Origin: Alphaproteobacteria bacterium
Lineage (GTDB): Bacteria > Pseudomonadota > Alphaproteobacteria > Bin95
Reading direction: 5' to 3'
DNA: 53,036 nucleotides
NCBI GenBank assembly: GCA_030833925.1
Contig: JAURGE010000014.1
Location: 1 to 53,036 of the forward strand
The notes under the pieces are model-generated. The model saw nothing but the letters and a program-made list of their open reading frames with translations, had not been told where the DNA came from and made no database searches. Position 1 is the stretch's first letter, and each line of letters begins with the position of its first letter. The position numbers were made by a program, and so were the translations under genes. Below are positions 1-7,390 of the stretch, piece after piece.

Positions 1-271
1 CTGCTACAGCAGTCAGAACAACTGGCACAGCTCCAGGGAGAGCACCAGCTAGCACACAATTATAAGCAACAGACCTCGCCGTCAGGTCCCCAAACATGGG
101 CATGACCATGCCGTGTGAGGCATCAGGATCACTGACGCCGGCCAGCATGGCAGCAAGGCGCGCTTCTGTAGGCGGAACCAAGGGAAGACCATCAGACAAG
201 CCCTCGTCTTCAAGCGCCGATTGCGCCTCCTCCCACGATAAAGTCGCATCTAATACAGGCCAGTTACTCAA
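1..271 (-). CDS. Unknown protein, paralog of the 346-aa protein upstream (partial, runs off left edge)
   Basis: The frame is open from about position 310 to the window edge on the minus strand and encodes a region beginning SDGLPLVPPTEARLAAML. This aligns with SDGMPMVPPTEAKVAACV near the N-terminus of the neighbouring gene at 268-1308, and the following ~45 residues also match (ARSVAYNCVLAG against DTIAANAVMAG). The likely start is a TTG whose last two bases and the next base form the TGA stop of the upstream gene, a TTGA-type overlap that suggests translational coupling. No strong ribosome site is visible, so a TTG slightly further upstream is also possible. The C-terminal part lies outside the window. 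Function is unknown; only paralogy to its neighbour and association with a putative selenoprotein operon can be stated. Confidence 0.7.
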   Translation of the reverse strand, partial: MSNWPVLDATLSWEEAQSALEDEGLSDGLPLVPPTEARLAAMLAGVSDPDASHGMVMPMFGDLTARSVAYNCVLAGALPGAVPVVLTAVA

Positions 272-1308
272 CGGATTGGCAGCCGCTCTGAACAAGCTTC
301 TGTGAAACCAAAAGTAGGGATGACGGCTGAATGCTTGCCTGGTCCGCCCGCTACGACAATCTGAATATCTTCTGGGGTCCGAGAGTGATAATAGCGGCCA
401 TTCTGAATAACTTGGCCACGCTCCTCATAATTTTTCTGATTATCTTTTGAAACTCGTTCAACCGGCGTCGCACTATCGTGATGTAACTTTTCTTGGATTG
501 CCGGAACTGTCCAACCGTCACGCTTCATTGTGGCGGCATGCTCAGGACCTATTGCAACCACAAACGGAGCAGAACCATAAATGGTATTGGCTCCAGTCTG
601 GGATATTGATCCAGCAATAGTTTGTAACAAGCCCTCACCTGTCGTGCTGCCGTGGTCATTCACGTTGTGCGGCGGTTCTGCCGGCAAAAGTGTGACAACA
701 CTATCTTCGGCTTTGAAGCCGCGGCGAACGTGGTAAGGGTCCCACGGACTTTCTTCTTCATTCTCTCCGAAGCAAAAAGAGTATTTCGCAGGTGACCCTT
801 GGGTCGAGCGATCCATATCACCTGGCTTACCGCCACCAACATTCATCATGGTCAACATAAGGGCTCGCCCAATAGAAGCGTTAGCCCGCCAACCCTGACC
901 AAAGCAATTGGAGCCACAATTGATTTCCATTGTCATTCTGGCCGGGCCATTCACCATAATCATTGGCGCACAAGGATGCGTTGTCGCCAATGTCCCATGC
1001 AGGTTGTAGTCCGGATTTAAAATGGCTCGGACAGCAGCAACAACCGCCGGGAAATATTCTGGCTTGCACCCCGCCATCACGGCATTAGCCGCAATTGTGT
1101 CTAGAGTTGGCAAGACAAGACGAGGAGACATCGGGGGAAAGGGAGAATTGTCGCCATGACAAGTTGCAACACAAGCCGCAACCTTAGCTTCGGTTGGTGG
1201 GACCATGGGCATCCCATCGCTCCAGCCCTGCGCGATGGCATAGTCATTGAATGCGTCGAAATCCATATCGCCGAGATCTAGGATCTCGTCGTTCAGCGGG
1301 TCGCTCAT
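268..1308 (-). CDS. Conserved protein of unknown function encoded next to the UGSC selenoprotein
   Basis: A 346-residue soluble protein. The ATG at 1308 is preferred over an in-frame codon 33 bases upstream because AGGAG sits six bases before it. Visible conserved-looking blocks are SDGMPMVPPTEAK near residue 30, a central stretch with HGTLATTHPCAP and VNGPARM, a Cys pair in the INCGSNCFGQG segment, NVGGGKPGDMDRST, and a C-terminal AGGPGKHSAVIPTFGF. No signal peptide or membrane segment is evident. It follows the UGSC gene by about 50 bases on the same strand and overlaps a partial paralog downstream, so the three probably form one operon. From memory, proteins of this type recur beside UGSC-family genes, but I know no assigned function. 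The TGA stop was checked as a possible Sec codon and rejected, because the frame closes again six codons later. Confidence 0.85.
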   Translation of the reverse strand: MSDPLNDEILDLGDMDFDAFNDYAIAQGWSDGMPMVPPTEAKVAACVATCHGDNSPFPPMSPRLVLPTLDTIAANAVMAGCKPEYFPAVVAAVRAILNPDYNLHGTLATTHPCAPMIMVNGPARMTMEINCGSNCFGQGWRANASIGRALMLTMMNVGGGKPGDMDRSTQGSPAKYSFCFGENEEESPWDPYHVRRGFKAEDSVVTLLPAEPPHNVNDHGSTTGEGLLQTIAGSISQTGANTIYGSAPFVVAIGPEHAATMKRDGWTVPAIQEKLHHDSATPVERVSKDNQKNYEERGQVIQNGRYYHSRTPEDIQIVVAGGPGKHSAVIPTFGFTEACSERLPIR

Positions 1309-1361
1309 GAAAGCTCCTGAATTAATTATGGCCGACGACACTATGGTCGCCGGCCGAATTA

Positions 1362-1886
1362 TTAGGCCGCAAGGACCGTCTTTAGCGCACCAAACGCCGT
1401 CTGAATCCGCTCCCTAAGTTCTTCCTCGTTCAAACCACCCACTGGGTGCTTAACGATTAGAAGTTTAGGGTCCGCACCCCGAGCCTTTGCCTGCGCACGC
1501 ACTAGCGGCAGGAAAGTCTCGGTAATAACGATGTACGTTTCGACGCCGGCTTCTTCAAAGGTCATGCTGTCATGGAAACTCCACGACGAACATGACCCTC
1601 AATCGGCTAAGGCGACGATAGCACCACGATAATTATTGATTACGCGGTCGACTAATTCGGGCGGCGCTGGGTGAGCAGCGCTTGGCTTATCCATATAATC
1701 GACATTATCGATGGATCTAAATTCGCCCATCAACTTGCGAACACCTTGGAGTAACTCCATGGCATTTGGCTTCGAATTTGAGATGATGGCGACAGGATCG
1801 TTAAGCCAGTCTGTTGGCCTTTTGACAGACGTGGATTTTATGCCCGCGTCTGGCTGTCGGCCAAATGAAGGGTTGACGATGCGCAT
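1362..1886 (-). CDS. UGSC-family selenoprotein, with in-frame TGA read as selenocysteine
   Basis: Two ORF halves in one frame are separated only by a TGA at 1599-1601. Read through, they give a protein of about 174 residues with Sec96-Gly-Ser-Cys99, the motif naming the UGSC family, in the context ALAD-U-GSCSSWSFHD. Homologs I recall carry Cys or Sec at this position. The start ATG at 1886 has a strong GAGGAGG ribosome site. The hydrophobic strand IVALAD before the motif and the later VITETFLPLVRAQAKARG suggest a Rossmann-like alpha/beta fold with the redox U-x-x-C at a loop, somewhat like glycine/betaine reductase selenoproteins (inference). A SECIS-like hairpin follows the TGA directly. The gene leads a probable operon with the unknown 346-aa protein. 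The alternative is a nonsense mutation, but the conserved UGSC and the hairpin argue strongly against it. The substrate is unknown. Confidence 0.9.
1560..1597 (-). promoter_or_regulatory. Bacterial SECIS-like hairpin downstream of the Sec UGA
   Basis: Counting from the base after UGA, bases 2-8 (GGUCAUG) pair with bases 33-39 (CAUGACC). Inside, bases 12-19 (GUCGUGGA) pair with bases 23-30 (UCCAUGAC), with a single G-U wobble. A 3/2 internal loop separates the two stems, and the apical loop is GUU at bases 20-22. Known bacterial SECIS elements carry a G, often GU, in a short apical loop about 16-37 nt after the UGA, so spacing and loop both fit. It would recruit SelB with Sec-tRNA. The pairing was derived by hand, without an energy calculation. 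Confidence 0.85.
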
Positions 1887-2057
1887 GGGTTTTCCTCCTC
1901 ACGCAATGGATGGCCCCAGTCTTCCGATAAGGCCCTTGTTATGATTTTACGAAGTGCAGCCCTCACTGCATAGAGTACTTTGAAGTGATATTAATTTTTC
2001 GGCTAGGTCAGTCCTAAACTCACTTCTCAATATGATCAGGAAGCGGTTTTTCATCGT

Positions 2058-3047
2058 TCAGAGGGTTAGCACTGATCCCCCGACAGTAGCGCGGCCCTCC
2101 AATGCTCTGTGGGCATCAGCTGCATCTTCTAAAGAGAACCGCTGGCGGACTGGAACGATTATATCGCCGGTTGCAACCATGCCGATCAACTCTGACGCCC
2201 TCTCCATTAACTCGGCACGAGACCGTGTGTACCAAGCAAGTCCAGCGCTGGTGATGTAAAGAGAACCGCGCGGATTTAATTCAAAGATATTAAATGGCGG
2301 TATGGGCCCTGATGCTGTGCCGTAGGAAACTAAAACTCCTCGCACCTTCAGACTAGCCAATGAGGCTTCAAACGTATCCTTGCCCACAGCATCGTAGACA
2401 ACAGGAACGCCCTCCCCACCGGTTAGCGCTTTAACCCGCTGAGCGACATCTTCCTTCCCATAAATAACGACGTGATCGCATCCGTGGGCACTTGCAAGAT
2501 CTGCCTTTTCCTCAGACCCAACCGTCCCGATTACACGTGCCCCAAGGACCTTTGCCATCTGGCAAATTAAAAGACCTACCCCGCCTGCAGCAGCATGAAC
2601 TAGGATCGTTTCGCCAGCCTCTATGGGGTAGGCTCCCCTGATGAGATAGTGTGCCGTTAAACCTTTAAGGGTCATCGCAGCAGCAGTCTCGTCATCAATT
2701 TCATCTGGTAATCGGATTAAGGCCTCACCGTCCACAAGGGTGTGATCAGCATAGGATCCTGGAACAGCACCATGCCCACCCATCACGTAAGAAACTCGAT
2801 CACCGACTGAAGCAGTCGTCACCCCACGTCCCACGGCCTCAACCACACCGGCACCCTCCATGCCAAGTGTCACCGGCAATCTGGGCAAGGGATACCTTCC
2901 AGCACGTTGGTGCAAATCAATAAAATTTATACCCGCCGCCTTATTGCGGATGAGCGCTTGTCCAGGACCAGGCTCTGGAACTGTCAAATCGTCCAGCCTG
3001 AGAACCTCTGGCCCTCCATTTTCATGGATCCTTATCGCTCTACTCAT
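2058..3047 (-). CDS. NADPH:quinone oxidoreductase (zinc-independent MDR family)
   Basis: This 329-residue protein has the layout of QorA-type medium-chain dehydrogenase/reductases. An N-terminal GroES-like domain (about residues 1-120, with NFIDLHQRAGRYP and MEGAGVVEAVG) is followed by a Rossmann domain with the nucleotide loop HAAAGGVGLL near residue 152. The catalytic and structural zinc-ligand cysteines of alcohol dehydrogenases are absent, as in quinone oxidoreductases. It would reduce quinones or other activated carbonyls with NADPH in the cytoplasm. Its start is preceded by GGAAAT. It lies upstream of the UGSC selenoprotein gene on the same strand with a gap of about 170 bases, so co-transcription is possible but not certain, and it is divergent from the Ldh2-family gene. 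The exact substrate cannot be told from sequence. Confidence 0.88.
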   Translation of the reverse strand: MSRAIRIHENGGPEVLRLDDLTVPEPGPGQALIRNKAAGINFIDLHQRAGRYPLPRLPVTLGMEGAGVVEAVGRGVTTASVGDRVSYVMGGHGAVPGSYADHTLVDGEALIRLPDEIDDETAAAMTLKGLTAHYLIRGAYPIEAGETILVHAAAGGVGLLICQMAKVLGARVIGTVGSEEKADLASAHGCDHVVIYGKEDVAQRVKALTGGEGVPVVYDAVGKDTFEASLASLKVRGVLVSYGTASGPIPPFNIFELNPRGSLYITSAGLAWYTRSRAELMERASELIGMVATGDIIVPVRQRFSLEDAADAHRALEGRATVGGSVLTL

Positions 3048-3152
3048 AAAAAATTTCCGATCTAGATTTTTTGAGTCGCTTGCCAGGCATGTTAATTTCG
3101 ATCCACCCTATTTTGAACTCATCAACTTCCCCAATGTTAGAGGGGTAAAAAA

Positions 3153-4145
3153 ATGGACGTGGAACTTTCCATAAAAGAGGCACGAGCGTTGGCAGAGAGC
3201 GTTCTAGTAGCCAAGGGCCAACGAGCAGACTACGCATCTCTAATCGCTGATCATCTCATAGACTGCGAGCTTAGGGGGCTAGACTATGGAGGCTTGCCAC
3301 GTCTTGTTAGTATCGTGGAACGTCTGGATCGGACTGGGCCTCCTCCAGGGCCGGTTGAAGTCGTTCACGAAACACCAGTTTCCGCGAAGATTAAAGGCCA
3401 AGACAATTTAGGCTACGTTGTCGCCTACAAAGCTACAGAGCTTGCCATATCAAAAGCCAAAACCATGGGTCTCGCCGCCGTCGCCGGAGACGACACCTGG
3501 TATACGGGGATGCTTTCTTACTTTGCAGAGATGATGGCGGCCGAGGGGCTTGTCTCAATGATCGCCTCCAATGCATCGCCCTGGGTCGCGCCAGAGGGTG
3601 CCGTTGATGGCCGGTTTGGAACAAACCCAATCTGCTACGGTTTTCCAAGTCTTGGCGACCCCGTCATCTGGGATATCGGCACCTCAAACATCATGCATGC
3701 GGAGGTGCTTCTGGCAAAGCGTCTTGGAAAGTCGTTAGAACCGGGCAAAGCTTGGGATGCGGATGGAAATCCAACTACGGACCCTGATGCAGCACTTGCT
3801 GGTGCGTTCACTGCTTGGGGCGGACATAAAGGCTCGGGCCTAGCCCATGTCGTGCAGCTACTTGGTGCAATGGCAGGGTCTCCCATAATGCCTCCAGACT
3901 TGGCTGAATTCGGTTTTATTATCATCGCGATGCGACCAGACCTTTTCAATCCAGAGGTAGATTTTCGGACTTCGGTTTCCGAGTATGCAGAGGCTGTAAG
4001 GGGTGCTCGCCCCATTAAAGGAGGACCGCAACCTCGCATGCCCTTTGACCGTTCGGCAGCACTTCGCCGCGAGCGCAAAAGTGCAGGCATCATTCGAACT
4101 CCGCGGCTTGCTTATGAACGACTGTTGGCAATTAGCAACGACTGA
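3153..4145 (+). CDS. Ldh2/malate-L-lactate dehydrogenase family oxidoreductase
   Basis: The 330-residue protein matches the NAD(P)-dependent Ldh2/MDH2 fold, which is unrelated to classical LDH. Typical features are the N-terminal helical region with LIADHLIDCELRGLDYGGLPRL (family motif D.ELRGxxxHG; here Tyr-Gly replaces His-Gly), FGTNPICYGFP around residue 150, WDIGTSN and GGHKGSGLA. Members oxidise or reduce 2-hydroxy acids, or reduce cyclic imino acids such as delta-1-piperideine-2-carboxylate. Replacement of the usual catalytic His in the RGxxxHG motif by Tyr is notable and may mean altered chemistry. GAGGGG precedes the ATG. It is transcribed divergently from the MDR gene. Substrate is unknown. 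Confidence 0.85.
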   Translation: MDVELSIKEARALAESVLVAKGQRADYASLIADHLIDCELRGLDYGGLPRLVSIVERLDRTGPPPGPVEVVHETPVSAKIKGQDNLGYVVAYKATELAISKAKTMGLAAVAGDDTWYTGMLSYFAEMMAAEGLVSMIASNASPWVAPEGAVDGRFGTNPICYGFPSLGDPVIWDIGTSNIMHAEVLLAKRLGKSLEPGKAWDADGNPTTDPDAALAGAFTAWGGHKGSGLAHVVQLLGAMAGSPIMPPDLAEFGFIIIAMRPDLFNPEVDFRTSVSEYAEAVRGARPIKGGPQPRMPFDRSAALRRERKSAGIIRTPRLAYERLLAISND

Positions 4146-4274
4146 TTCAAACAACGCTCATAAGTTTTAGAATGCCCCACACAGTTGATATTTGCTGTTT
4201 GAGCATTAATGCTACCAAGCTTGTGTTCAGCTTTTCCTTCGGCTCAAAAAACCCTCATGTAAGGAGTTTCTAAT

Positions 4275-4925
4275 ATGTCTCGTGGCCTGCTACTTGTCGG
4301 CTTTGATTTTGCAACAGCGCACGCAGATGAGTTTCATGACTGGTATGACTTAGAGCATGTTCCAGAGCGAGAGGCTGTTGCAGGTTTCGGACTTTGTGAG
4401 CGATGGCTTGATGTTGAGAACCCAACAGTTGCAGTCGCATCGTACGATCTGGACGCATTAGCAGTTCTAAGAAGCGACGCATACAAGGCAATTGCCTACG
4501 AAAACCTCTCAGTTTGGTCTAAGCGCGTTACGGCGATGTGCGATCGAAAGCTTCGCTTTGAAGGTGAGCAAACATTGCCTGGTGGCCTAGCTGCTCCCGC
4601 CGGAGCTGGAGGCCTTCTAGTGAACGCAATGAATTGTTCATCTGAAGGCGAAGCTGATTTCAACGCATGGTATGACGAAGAACATATTCCAGCACTTGCA
4701 GCTGTTCCTGGCTGCATGGTCGCAAGACGCTTCGTCCAAGCCTCTGATCAACCCGGTGGTGCCGATGGACGAAAATACGTTGCGATTTACCACCTAGAAT
4801 CGCCCGATGTTACTAAAACAGACGCATGGGCAAAGGCTGTAGATACCCCTTGGTCCGCACGCGTTCGCCCTCACTTCCGCGACCGTCTCCGCATTCTCTG
4901 CAAGCGTTACGTTCGAGGCGCCTAG
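4275..4925 (+). CDS. Duplicated EthD/dimeric alpha-beta barrel-like protein
   Basis: A 216-residue cytosolic protein built of two similar halves. The first contains FHDWYDLEHVPE near residue 19 and the second FNAWYDEEHIPAL near residue 130. Each is the W-Y-x-x-E-H-x-P signature of small ferredoxin-like barrel proteins (EthD-like, antibiotic-biosynthesis-monooxygenase-like), which usually work as dimers, so this gene may encode an intramolecular pseudo-dimer. AAGGAG precedes the ATG. It converges on, and overlaps by three bases with, the MFS transporter gene. Relatives often accompany catabolic enzymes, but no reaction can be assigned. Confidence 0.75.
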   Translation: MSRGLLLVGFDFATAHADEFHDWYDLEHVPEREAVAGFGLCERWLDVENPTVAVASYDLDALAVLRSDAYKAIAYENLSVWSKRVTAMCDRKLRFEGEQTLPGGLAAPAGAGGLLVNAMNCSSEGEADFNAWYDEEHIPALAAVPGCMVARRFVQASDQPGGADGRKYVAIYHLESPDVTKTDAWAKAVDTPWSARVRPHFRDRLRILCKRYVRGA

Positions 4926-6157
4926 GCTTCTGCCAACTGCAAACGCGCCCGAACAATTAGGCTAGAGATGATCAAGAGATTGGCTAGGTTGAACAATGCG
5001 CCGATTATGAAACCAAGCTGGTAAGAACCAGTTAGGTCGACGCTGACCCCGCCTAGCCAAGCTCCTAGAGCCATACCACCACCAGCGCAGAGAATGACCA
5101 AACCGGTCCGCCTTCCCGCCTCCGCAGCTGGCAAGAACTCGCGCACAATAATTGGGTAACATGGCAATATCCCGCCATAGCCCAGTCCAAACAGTGCCCC
5201 CACGATGTAGAGTGATGTCAAATCAGTAACGAAGGCGAGTGCAAAAAGGAAAATCATCTGCGCCGTTGAGAAGACAAAAATAGCTTTGAGCCCGCCAAAT
5301 CGTCCTGACAAAAATCCAACACCAAAGAAACTGGCTACTGCCGCGCAAGTCAGCATTAACGACAGAATTTCAGCGCCACGAGCAGCATCGTAACCCAGAT
5401 CACTGACGTGGCTTACAAGGTGAGCAAGAGGCAAAGACATTGCTACGCAGCAGCCAATTGACGCGAAGCACAAAGTAATTTGCATCCGCCTCGGGGAAAG
5501 GATGAGGGGTTTGGCTCCAGCAGGTCGCTTTGCCAGTGCAGGCGCGATGGCAGCTGCTGGTGCACGCATCCTTAAAACCAAGCAAAGCGGTAAGAGGGTA
5601 GCTAGGGTGAATACGCCATACCAAAAGGAAGTCTCACGCCAGCCGTAAATTCCAAAGGTATAATTAAAAATAGGTGGCCAGACTGCACCTGCCAAAGCTT
5701 GTCCCGAGCCAACAATGCCGACAGCCATCCCACGCTTATGCTCAAACCAACGTGTAATGTTGGCTGTCAGTGGTGAAAATAATGCTGACCTGCCGAGCAG
5801 CCCCATCATTACGCCATAAATGAAAAACAATTGCCATTCGTTAGAGATGTATGTTGTGAGAAGCGCGCCACCGCCAATCATTGAAGCGCCAACAAAGGCT
5901 GGAATTGCCATCCCTAAACGGTCCAGCACCCAACCCATGAATATGCCGCCCACTCCACCCCCAAAGTACTGCAGCGAATAGGCAATCGAAGGGATGGTTC
6001 GCGGCCACTCAAACTCAGCACTTATGAGTTTCAAAGCGACGACGAGGAAGTAGATACTTCCCGTCCCAACAATCATGAATATCAGTGAGGCGATTAACAC
6101 CAAATAACGCTTAACATTCAGGCCGTCGTCCGGCGCTCCAGTATGTGGCATTTCCAT
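4922..6157 (-). CDS. MFS transporter, monocarboxylate/oxalate-formate-like
   Basis: A 411-residue, strongly hydrophobic protein with about 12 predicted membrane segments. The first follows the NVKRYLVLIASLIFM stretch, and a basic loop is seen between the halves (KRPAGAKPLILSPRRMQ). Loop motifs such as GWVLDRLGM and ITRWFEHKRGMAVGI resemble the MCT/OFA branch of the major facilitator superfamily, which carries small organic acids. The start ATG lacks a strong ribosome site; a second ATG two codons later is equally possible. It lies just upstream of the SsuD-like monooxygenase's 3' end in a same-strand order (monooxygenase then transporter, 11 bases apart), so the two are probably co-transcribed and the transporter may import that enzyme's substrate (inference). 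Confidence 0.85.
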   Translation of the reverse strand: MEMPHTGAPDDGLNVKRYLVLIASLIFMIVGTGSIYFLVVALKLISAEFEWPRTIPSIAYSLQYFGGGVGGIFMGWVLDRLGMAIPAFVGASMIGGGALLTTYISNEWQLFFIYGVMMGLLGRSALFSPLTANITRWFEHKRGMAVGIVGSGQALAGAVWPPIFNYTFGIYGWRETSFWYGVFTLATLLPLCLVLRMRAPAAAIAPALAKRPAGAKPLILSPRRMQITLCFASIGCCVAMSLPLAHLVSHVSDLGYDAARGAEILSLMLTCAAVASFFGVGFLSGRFGGLKAIFVFSTAQMIFLFALAFVTDLTSLYIVGALFGLGYGGILPCYPIIVREFLPAAEAGRRTGLVILCAGGGMALGAWLGGVSVDLTGSYQLGFIIGALFNLANLLIISSLIVRARLQLAEA

Positions 6158-6168
6158 TTTGTAGCCTT

Positions 6169-7284
6169 TTACGCCGCTTGCGGCAGAGCGCGCGAAATGC
6201 GGCCCTGGAATTTTGGCAAAACTTTTTCAGAGAAAATCCTTGCAGCTTTTGCATGAGGATAACCAGACAAGCAAAAACTCGTGCAACCCGCATCAACAAA
6301 TTCGTCTAACGTCGCTGCAACCTGGTCGGGGTTTCCTACCACAGCGATGCCAGCCCCGGCACGCACCTTAGAAATTCCAGCCCAAAGATGTGGAGCAAGC
6401 ATCATATCTTCGCCCGATTCTTCAAGGAGTTTCCAGACTTGTCTGTTTGCCTCCGATGTCTTGCGAATGCCTGCGACCGCATCCCTGTTCCCTCGCATAT
6501 TCGCCAGGCGCATACCGTCGGCTCCTGCAACTAATTTTGCAGCATCGGCCCAAGCCTCTTCCTCCGTCTCAGCACAGATGATCTGAAGCCGCATTCCAAA
6601 CTGCAAAACCTTGTCACGACCATACTTACTGGCTCTCACCTTCAAGTCCTTGATCTTCTGGGCGATACCACTTGGCCTGTCCCCCCAAAAAAGATGGACT
6701 GATGAGTGTTTGGCTGAGATTTCCAGCGCCTGTTCAGAGGCTCCGCCAAGAAAAAAGGGCGGGTGCGGCTGCTGCAACGGCTTTGGCTCAATCACGGCGT
6801 CAACTTGATAATGTTTCCCCTGAAATCCAATCGGCTCGTGGCTTGTCCAAAGCCTCTTCATAATTTGGACTTCCTCGTCCATCTTCTCGTACCGGACTTC
6901 CTTGGTATCGGGGATGCCGTCAGCTTTGGTGTCATCATCGTTGATGCCCGCGATTAAATTAACGCAAAGCCTACCTCCGGAAATCTGGTCCAAGGTGGCG
7001 AACATCTTTGCCGAAAGAACAGGATTACAATAGGCAGATCTAAGAGCTATCAGCGGTGCAACATTTTTGGTGCGGGCAGCATAGTAGGAGCCAACAACTG
7101 TTGCTTCCCAGCATGCTGCATTTACCGGCATCAGCATGTAGCTAAACCCAGCCTCATCGACTACATCGACTATCTCATCAAATAAAGCACGACTTTGCGG
7201 GATATGGCCGGATGGGTCAGCCAACCAAGTGCTGTCGCCGCTGGTAGGCAGGAACCAACCGAATGTGATGGGCGTTTCGGGCAT
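6169..7284 (-). CDS. LLM-class flavin-dependent monooxygenase, SsuD-like
   Basis: The 371-residue protein belongs to the bacterial luciferase-like monooxygenases. It shows FGWFLPTSG at the N-terminus, LRSAYCNPVLSAKMFATLDQISGGRL (the family's flavin-site region), VNLIAGIN, and GKHYQV with PPFFLGGASEQALEISAKH. The layout and length match alkanesulfonate monooxygenase SsuD and dimethylsulfone monooxygenases, which use FMNH2 and O2 to split C-S bonds. The ATG at 7284 is chosen because GGGGGAG lies seven bases upstream; an in-frame codon further up has no such site. A carrier of the MFS type follows directly. A role in organosulfur or aromatic breakdown is likely; the precise substrate is not. Confidence 0.85.
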   Translation of the reverse strand: MPETPITFGWFLPTSGDSTWLADPSGHIPQSRALFDEIVDVVDEAGFSYMLMPVNAACWEATVVGSYYAARTKNVAPLIALRSAYCNPVLSAKMFATLDQISGGRLCVNLIAGINDDDTKADGIPDTKEVRYEKMDEEVQIMKRLWTSHEPIGFQGKHYQVDAVIEPKPLQQPHPPFFLGGASEQALEISAKHSSVHLFWGDRPSGIAQKIKDLKVRASKYGRDKVLQFGMRLQIICAETEEEAWADAAKLVAGADGMRLANMRGNRDAVAGIRKTSEANRQVWKLLEESGEDMMLAPHLWAGISKVRAGAGIAVVGNPDQVAATLDEFVDAGCTSFCLSGYPHAKAARIFSEKVLPKFQGRISRALPQAA

Positions 7285-7390
7285 CAAGCATCTCCCCCGC
7301 ACGTATCATTGAAATAATCGCCGTATAAAGGTCTGCTGGCAATGCACCCACGACTGGCGTTAGGCTTCTGTAAAACAGGGAGAGAAAAGC

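Noticed and set aside
253-270. TGA stop of the 346-aa gene as a second selenocysteine codon
   Set aside because: The continuation VTGLY meets a TAG six codons on, there is no UGSC-like motif, and paralogous sequence continues in another frame.
3635-4093. A 152-codon open frame antisense to the Ldh2-family gene
   Set aside because: It lies inside a well-supported gene, has low-complexity Ser/Arg/Pro-rich sequence and no ribosome site.
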